Shown here one piece after another: positions 40,357-45,339 of a DNA stretch of 45,339 nucleotides; the first letter of the stretch is position 1, and every line of letters starts with the position of its first letter. The notes beneath the pieces were generated by a model. That model was not told the origin of the DNA, did not search any database, and saw only the letters and a list, made by a program, of their open reading frames with translations. The position numbers were made by a program, and so were the translations under genes. Origin of the DNA: Halomonas sp. GTDB taxonomy: Bacteria; Pseudomonadota; Gammaproteobacteria; Pseudomonadales; Halomonadaceae. The stretch is from the NCBI GenBank assembly GCA_020201075.1, contig JAIVHL010000002.1, positions 1 to 45,339 of the forward strand. The letters are read 5' to 3'.

Positions 40357-40935
40357 ATGTCACTGATCAACGAACGCCAGGATTTCTCCACCATCGCCGA
40401 CCTCTTTCTGCTTCATGGCAGCATGCAGTCGCCGGCCTTTCTCGATGGCCGTTTGTGCGCTGGCCTAGCCATGCAAGAGCTCACCGCCGAAGCATGGCTC
40501 GAAGAGGTGTGCCTGGCACTGGGCGTCGAGCAGCCCCGCGATGAGTCCTCTGCCGAACGTTTTCTGGGTTGGCGGCGTCAGACACTCGACGCCCTCTCCG
40601 GCAGCGAGCTCACCTTCGAGCCGCTGCTGCCCGACGACCTTTTTTCTCTGGCCGAACGCGCCCAAGGTCTCAAGGAGTGGACCCTGGGCTTCCTTGAGGT
40701 AGTGCAGGACGCCGGCAGTACTCCACAAGAAAGCTGGTCGCCGGCCCTGCGCGAGGCCCTGGGGGACTTGGAAGGGATCGCCGCCATGGAGGTCGAGCTC
40801 GAGGAGAGCGCCGAGAATGAGGGGGATCTCTTTGCTCTCGCCGAACACGTGAGGATGGCCGCCATGTTGCTTTACACCGAGCAGCACCCTGGCCTGCCCC
40901 AGGTCGAGGATACCGAGAACGATACCCGTCACTAA
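40357..40935 (+). CDS. ygfB: UPF0149 family protein YgfB
   Basis: The 192-residue acidic helical protein has the length and pattern of E. coli YgfB (192 residues): LHGSMQSPAFLDGRLCAGLAM near the N-terminus, AERAQGLKEWTLGFL in the middle, and a C-terminal helix with LFALAEHVRMAAMLLY. In Pseudomonas aeruginosa a YgfB homologue regulates ampDh3 expression; the role here is unknown. Its stop is 62 bp before pepP. The ribosome site at ATG 40357 is weak. It is the first gene of a ygfB-pepP-ubiH-ubiI series. Confidence 0.9.
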   Translation: MSLINERQDFSTIADLFLLHGSMQSPAFLDGRLCAGLAMQELTAEAWLEEVCLALGVEQPRDESSAERFLGWRRQTLDALSGSELTFEPLLPDDLFSLAERAQGLKEWTLGFLEVVQDAGSTPQESWSPALREALGDLEGIAAMEVELEESAENEGDLFALAEHVRMAAMLLYTEQHPGLPQVEDTENDTRH

Positions 40936-40997
40936 TGCTGCCCCATGTGTCGCCCCCTATTCTCCCACTCAGCCCAGCCCCATTCAGAGGAGCGCCT

Positions 40998-42335
40998 ATG
41001 CTGCCCGAGATCCTCCCCCGTCCCGCTCCCATTACCCAGCACGAGTATCTGTCCCGACGTGTAGCGCTGATGGTGGCGCTGCCCGCGGATAGCGCCGTGT
41101 TGTTGCCCGGTGCCACCTTGGTCACTCGCTCTCGGGACAGCGAATTTCCGTTTCGTCAGGATAGCGATTTTCACTATCTGACCGGCTTCTCGGAGCCCGA
41201 TGCTCTGCTTTTGCTGCTGCCCGGGCGGCCAGAAGGCGAGAGCGTGCTGTTCTGCCAGGACCGCAACCCGCTGATGGAGGCGTGGACGGGGTTCCGACTG
41301 GGAGCCGAGGGAGCCGTTCGTGAGCACGGGGTGGACCAGGCCTTCGAGAATGCCGAGCGCGGCGAGCGTCTCGAGGCGCTGCTGGACGGCCGTCGCACGT
41401 TCTACCTGCCCTTGGACAGTTCCGAGGCCATGGCTATCGCCGATGAGGTGCGCAGCGCCCTGATGGCCAGGGTGCGCCGTGGTGCCTGTCCCCCGGAGGT
41501 GCTGGCCGATGTGGCGCCGCTGCTCCATGAGTCACGACTGATCAAGAGCGAGGCCGAGTTGGTGCTGCTGCGCCATGCGGCCGAGATCTCTGCCAGGGCC
41601 CATGTGCGGGCCATGCGATCGACTCGCCCGGGGCTGGTCGAGTTCCACCTCCAGGCCGAACTGGAGCACGAGTTCCGCTGGCAGGGCGGCGGTGGCCCAG
41701 CCTATGCCAGCATCGTCGGTGGCGGTGTCAATGCCTGTGTGCTGCACTACATCGAGAATTGCGCCCCGCTTCGGGATGGCGATCTCGTGCTGATCGACGC
41801 CGGGGCTGAATTCGACCTCTATGCCGGCGACATCACCCGCACCTTTCCGGTGAACGGCCGCTTTAGTGCCTCCCAGCGGGCACTCTATGGCTTGGTGCTG
41901 GAGGTTCAGGAGCGGGCCCTGGCCGCCATCAAGCCGGGCGTGACCCTGGTCGAACTCCATGACGGCGTGGTACGCGGTCTTACCGAAGGACTGATCGGGC
42001 TGGGGCTACTCGAAGGCGAGGTGCAGGCGCGCATCGACGACGAGAGTTACCGGCGCTTCTATCTCCACTCCACCTCACACTGGCTGGGGCTGGACGTCCA
42101 CGACGTCGGCGCCTATCGCCAGGGGGGAGAGCCTCGCGTTCTGGCGCCGGGCATGGTGCTGACGGTGGAGCCGGGTCTCTATATTCCCGCCGACGCCGAT
42201 ATTCCCGAGGAATTTCGCGGTATCGGCATCCGCATCGAGGATGATGTCGTCGTTACTACCACCGGTGCTGAGGTGCTGACGGCGGGCGTCCCCAAACAGA
42301 TGGTGGAAATTGAGGCGCTAATGGCCGAAAAGTAA
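40998..42335 (+). CDS. pepP: Xaa-Pro aminopeptidase
   Basis: PepP removes N-terminal residues preceding proline. The 445-residue protein (E. coli 441) has an N-terminal domain and the M24 'pita-bread' domain with all five metal ligands visible: IDAG and GDITRTFP (Asp), HSTSHWLGLDVHD (His), LTVEPGLY (Glu) and GIRIEDD (Glu). ATG 40998 was chosen as AGAGGAG lies 5 bases upstream, although the frame stays open to 40935. It precedes ubiH by 68 bp, and a double palindrome lies in this gap. Confidence 0.95.
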   Translation: MLPEILPRPAPITQHEYLSRRVALMVALPADSAVLLPGATLVTRSRDSEFPFRQDSDFHYLTGFSEPDALLLLLPGRPEGESVLFCQDRNPLMEAWTGFRLGAEGAVREHGVDQAFENAERGERLEALLDGRRTFYLPLDSSEAMAIADEVRSALMARVRRGACPPEVLADVAPLLHESRLIKSEAELVLLRHAAEISARAHVRAMRSTRPGLVEFHLQAELEHEFRWQGGGGPAYASIVGGGVNACVLHYIENCAPLRDGDLVLIDAGAEFDLYAGDITRTFPVNGRFSASQRALYGLVLEVQERALAAIKPGVTLVELHDGVVRGLTEGLIGLGLLEGEVQARIDDESYRRFYLHSTSHWLGLDVHDVGAYRQGGEPRVLAPGMVLTVEPGLYIPADADIPEEFRGIGIRIEDDVVVTTTGAEVLTAGVPKQMVEIEALMAEK

Positions 42336-42357
42336 CCGATCCGGGGTTGATTAGCTT

Positions 42358-42380
42358 TTACATTATGTAATGTACATTAC
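42358..42380. promoter_or_regulatory. Overlapping palindromes upstream of ubiH (candidate operator)
   Basis: TTACATTATGTAA (42358-42370, arms TTACAT/ATGTAA around one base) overlaps the perfect 14-bp palindrome GTAATGTACATTAC (42367-42380). The two share the half-site GTAA. They sit 24 bp before the ubiH start, in an otherwise GC-rich region, and look like a transcription-factor operator. I cannot assign a regulator. Confidence 0.5.
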
Positions 42381-42403
42381 GATACGTGCTGTTCGGAGAT
42401 GCC

Positions 42404-43666
42404 GTGAACGATACCCACTCCCTTTCCCGCCCCCATACGCCAGAGCCCTTCCCGGCTGGCGTCAAGGCCGCGCACCATGTTGATATCGCTATCATTGGCG
42501 GCGGCCTGGTGGGGTCCAGCCTGGCCTGTGCCCTGAAGCCACTGATCGAGCAGGCCGGGCTCTCGGTGGCGGTTATCGAGGCCGCTCCCATGGTCGAGAT
42601 GGCCGACGCCTCCTTCCAGCCCAGCTTCGACGCCCGGGCCAGCGCCATCGCCCAGGGGTCGGCAGATCACTTTGCCGAGATGGGGCTTTGGGAAGCCATG
42701 GCCGAACATGCCAACCCGATTCGGCGCATTCATATCAGCGAGCGCGGCCGCTTCGGCGCTACACGGCTCTCAAGCGACGAACTGGGAGTGACGGCTCTGG
42801 GGCATGTGATCCCCAACGCCTGGATGGGCCGGGTATTGCATCGTCGCCTGGCCGAGATGGCGATTGACTGGCACTGCCCGGCCAGAGTGGAGGAGATTGT
42901 ACCGGTGGCGGGCGGCCACATGCTCACCCTGACCGAGGGAGAGCAGCTCAAGGCGGGGCTCACCGTGCTGGCCGACGGCGGTCGTTCCGGGCTCAAGGAG
43001 CAACTTGGCATCGAAAGCGACAGCCACTCTTACGATCAGGTGGCACTGATCGCCAACGTCGAGCTTAGCCGGCCCCACGACGGCAAGGCGTGGGAGCGCT
43101 TCACCAGCGAGGGGCCTATCGCTCTGCTGCCGCTGCAAGGGCAGTCCATGGAGCTGGTCTGGACCCACCCGCTGGGTGCGGAGCATCGTCGACTGGCGCT
43201 TTCCGACGCAAATTTCCTGGCCGAGCTGCAGCAGGCCTTTGGCGATCGCATGGGGCGTTTTCGCCGAGTCGGACGCCGCCACACCTATCCACTCAGTCTG
43301 GTCACCGCTCGGGAGACTACCCGTCCGGGTCTGGCGATACTGGGCAACGCCGCCCATGCGCTGCACCCGGTGGCCGGCCAGGGCTTCAACCTGGCGCTGC
43401 GCGGTGTGATGGACCTGGTGAGCGCCATTGAGGCGGGCCAGGCGAGCGGCGAGGCTCCCGGCAGCGTCGAGGTGCTGGAGGCCTTCGAGTTACGTCGTCA
43501 CGCCGATCGCCACAACGTGGTGCGATTCAGCGACGGTCTGGTGCGGCTGTTCGGCATCGATAGTGTGCTGCTCTCCCACGCTCGGGCGGCGGGGCTGATC
43601 GGCCTCAACCTGGTCGGGCCGCTGCGCAGAGGCTTGGCTCGCCGAGCCATGGGCCTGGAACGCTAG
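42404..43666 (+). CDS. ubiH: 2-octaprenyl-6-methoxyphenol hydroxylase
   Basis: UbiH is an FAD monooxygenase of aerobic ubiquinone synthesis at the inner membrane. The 420-residue protein has the FAD-binding IIGGGLVGSSLA near residue 30, the second FAD motif with ADGGRS (DG motif), and GNAAHALHPVAGQGFNLAL. The FDARASAIAQGSADHF segment is typical of UbiH. GTG 42404 was chosen since GGAG lies 6 bases before it (42394-42397). A GTG 18 bases upstream is also in frame. ubiI follows after 10 bp. Confidence 0.92.
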   Translation: MNDTHSLSRPHTPEPFPAGVKAAHHVDIAIIGGGLVGSSLACALKPLIEQAGLSVAVIEAAPMVEMADASFQPSFDARASAIAQGSADHFAEMGLWEAMAEHANPIRRIHISERGRFGATRLSSDELGVTALGHVIPNAWMGRVLHRRLAEMAIDWHCPARVEEIVPVAGGHMLTLTEGEQLKAGLTVLADGGRSGLKEQLGIESDSHSYDQVALIANVELSRPHDGKAWERFTSEGPIALLPLQGQSMELVWTHPLGAEHRRLALSDANFLAELQQAFGDRMGRFRRVGRRHTYPLSLVTARETTRPGLAILGNAAHALHPVAGQGFNLALRGVMDLVSAIEAGQASGEAPGSVEVLEAFELRRHADRHNVVRFSDGLVRLFGIDSVLLSHARAAGLIGLNLVGPLRRGLARRAMGLER

Positions 43667-43676
43667 GAGGATCGCC

Positions 43677-44993
43677 GTGAGCGTTACGGACCAGGAAGAG
43701 GTTAAGGAGATGACAATGGACGTACCGATGGAGAGCACCCTGGATGCGACATGCCGAGAGGTCGCCGAAGAGATCGCTGACGTCGTGATCGTCGGCGCCG
43801 GCATGGTGGGTACGGCACTGGCCTGCCTGCTGGGCGAGGCCGGGGTTGATGTGGCGCTGGTAGATGCCCGTGACGCCTTGCTGGACCCCGATACGGTGGG
43901 GCTTGGACATCCCGGCATGCGGGTCAGCGCGCTGACGCCGGTTTCTCGGAAGTTGCTGGAGGGGCTGGGCGCCTGGGAGTGGATGGCGGCTCGTCGCGTC
44001 AGTCCCTACCGCTTCATGCAGGTGTGGGACGCAGAAGGGACGGGTGAAGTCAGCTTCTCCGCCGAGCAGGCCGGCGTCGCCAGGCTTGGCCATATCGTCG
44101 AAAACGACGTGACCCAGGCCGCCCTGGAAAGAAGCCTGGAGGGGCTGGCATCGGTCAGAGTGCTGCTGGGCGCCCGGGTGACCGAGCTGGTGGAAACGGC
44201 CGATGGCGATCGGTGCGTCCACCTGGCGGATGGCCGCCGGCTGGTGGCGCCGCTGGTGGTGGGTGCCGATGGGGCCCGCTCGCCGCTGCGCGAGCTAGCC
44301 GGCATCGATGTCGACGTTCACGACACCGGCCATATGGCGGTGGTTACCACCGTAAAGGTAGAGCGGTCCCACGGGGATGTGGCTCGCCAGGTTTTCCTGC
44401 CGACTGGCCCCCTGGCCTTCCTGCCGCTGCGCCTGGACGGTGAGCGCCACCACTGCTCGATCGTCTGGTCTACCTCGCCGGAAGAGGCCGAGCGGCTGCA
44501 AGAGCTGTCGGCCGAGGCGCTGGGCGAAGCGCTGGCTGCGGCCATCGGCCATCGACTCGGCGAGGTGACGGTGGTCGACAGGACGGTGGCCTTTCCGCTG
44601 GTGCAGCGCCACGCGCAGCGCTACGTGCTGCCGGGCCTGGCGCTGGTCGGTGATGCCGCCCACAGCATTCACCCGCTGGCGGGCCAGGGGGTGAACCTGG
44701 GGCTGATGGATGCGGCCGTGCTGGCCGAGGAGTTGCTGTTGGCGCGCAGCCGCGGCACAGCGCTGGGTGATCAGCGCTGGCTGTCTCGTTATGCGCGGCG
44801 CCGGCGCGGTGATAATTCCGGCATGCTGGCGCTAATGAATGGCTTCCGGCTCCTCTTCGGCGCGCAGCATCCTGCGCTGACGCTGGCGCGCAATCTGGGG
44901 CTGGGCGCCGTGGACCGGCTCGTCCCGCTAAAGCGCCTGATAATGCAGCAGGCCATTGGTCACCGGGGGCGGCTGCCGGTCTCCTGCCGTTGA
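43677..44993 (+). CDS. ubiI: 2-octaprenylphenol hydroxylase
   Basis: UbiI (formerly VisC) hydroxylates the C5 position in ubiquinone synthesis. The 438-residue FAD monooxygenase has VIVGAGMVGTALACLL near residue 37, VGADGARSPLRELAGI in the middle and VGDAAHSIHPLAGQGVNLGLMD. The GHPGMRVSALTPVS region matches UbiI rather than UbiH. AGGAGG lies 6 bases before GTG 43677. The first about 35 residues are acidic and not conserved, so a later start is possible. It ends 23 bp before the S41 protease stop, convergent with it. Confidence 0.92.
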   Translation: MSVTDQEEVKEMTMDVPMESTLDATCREVAEEIADVVIVGAGMVGTALACLLGEAGVDVALVDARDALLDPDTVGLGHPGMRVSALTPVSRKLLEGLGAWEWMAARRVSPYRFMQVWDAEGTGEVSFSAEQAGVARLGHIVENDVTQAALERSLEGLASVRVLLGARVTELVETADGDRCVHLADGRRLVAPLVVGADGARSPLRELAGIDVDVHDTGHMAVVTTVKVERSHGDVARQVFLPTGPLAFLPLRLDGERHHCSIVWSTSPEEAERLQELSAEALGEALAAAIGHRLGEVTVVDRTVAFPLVQRHAQRYVLPGLALVGDAAHSIHPLAGQGVNLGLMDAAVLAEELLLARSRGTALGDQRWLSRYARRRRGDNSGMLALMNGFRLLFGAQHPALTLARNLGLGAVDRLVPLKRLIMQQAIGHRGRLPVSCR

Positions 44994-45015
44994 TGGCCGC
45001 CGGTGCCAAGTAACG

Positions 45016-45339
45016 TCAGCGTCTGCTTAGCACGTTGAGCGCCTTGAGCAGGTTGAGCGCCTCGCCGAGCTGGTAGTCCTCGCGCAGGCGCTCACTTAGT
45101 TCGGCGCGCTCCCGCGGGGCCTCCTGGGAGCGCAGGTGGCCCTCCAGGTCCGCCTCGCGCACCCGGCGACCGCTCTCCGTTACCTCCACTCGACCGCGTA
45201 CCACCTGTACATCTGGCTCGATGCCCTGGGCTTGGATAGAGCGACCGTTGGGAGTGTAGTAGAGCGCCGTGGTGAGCTTGAGCCCCTCGCCGTTGCCGAG
45301 CGGCATGATCTGCTGCACCGAGCCCTTGCCGAAGCTTTC
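45016..45339 (-). CDS. C-terminal processing peptidase S41 (partial, runs off the window)
   Basis: The minus-strand frame is open from the window edge and encodes the last 107 residues of a tail-specific protease. It starts [14 protein letters not shown], which contains the catalytic lysine of the S41 Ser-Lys dyad. The typical [23 protein letters not shown] follows. The C-terminal about 50 residues are charged (Arg/Glu-rich). The catalytic serine, PDZ domain and start lie outside the window. CtpA-type proteases process periplasmic proteins. It is convergent with ubiI. Confidence 0.9.
   Translation of the reverse strand, partial: ESFGKGSVQQIMPLGNGEGLKLTTALYYTPNGRSIQAQGIEPDVQVVRGRVEVTESGRRVREADLEGHLRSQEAPRERAELSERLREDYQLGEALNLLKALNVLSRR

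Overview
This is a chromosomal segment of a high-GC gammaproteobacterium. The gene content and order (rpmH-rnpA-yidC-mnmE facing dnaA-dnaN-recF-gyrB, the zapA-6S RNA-ygfA and ygfB-pepP-ubiH-ubiI blocks, kdkA with hldE and waaA) fit a Halomonas-like organism of the Oceanospirillales. That assignment is an inference from gene content, not from a search.

Layout. Positions 1-11,932 hold housekeeping genes: argC (minus strand), a ClC chloride protein, hemJ, thiD, hemL, a P-loop kinase fused to a degenerate kinase-like domain, rdgB, hemW, an OmpA-like lipoprotein, rlmJ and, convergent with it, mnmE. Positions 12,034-21,364 are the replication-origin region: yidC, rnpA and rpmH read leftward, and dnaA, dnaN, recF and gyrB read rightward. 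They flank an AT-rich intergenic oriC with several DnaA boxes. Five parS-like palindromes lie between 18.2 and 22.2 kb, in recF and around gyrB and gmhB. Positions 21,519-25,303 carry gmhB and glyQS. Positions 25,403-36,351 are a lipopolysaccharide inner-core locus: hldD, waaF, an OpgB-like phosphoglycerol transferase, three further glycosyltransferases, the Kdo kinase kdkA, an OpsX-like heptosyltransferase, hldE and waaA. Positions 36,377-45,339 hold rpiA, ilvA, a tiny membrane peptide, ygfA, 6S RNA, zapA, ygfB, pepP, ubiH, ubiI and the 3' end of an S41 protease gene.

How the genes work together. hldE, gmhB and hldD supply ADP-heptose. waaF and the OpsX-like enzyme add heptose to Kdo placed by waaA and phosphorylated by kdkA. 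hemL, hemJ and hemW belong to haem synthesis and delivery. ubiH and ubiI make ubiquinone. oriC, the DnaA boxes and the parS sites mark the replication and segregation centre.

The most unusual pattern is that four genes (hemW, a GT9 glycosyltransferase, waaA and ilvA) each lack an internal block of very roughly 20-75 codons while both ends remain recognisable. In two of them, hemW and waaA, the loss also shifts the frame. These are either real lesions or a systematic assembly fault. Other points are two tandem DnaA boxes in front of hemL, the absence of yidD between rnpA and yidC, a double palindrome upstream of ubiH, and divergent genes whose start codons overlap (kdkA and the OpsX-like gene). 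No tRNA, rRNA, insertion sequence, prophage or CRISPR array was seen, and I found no clear novel multi-gene system.
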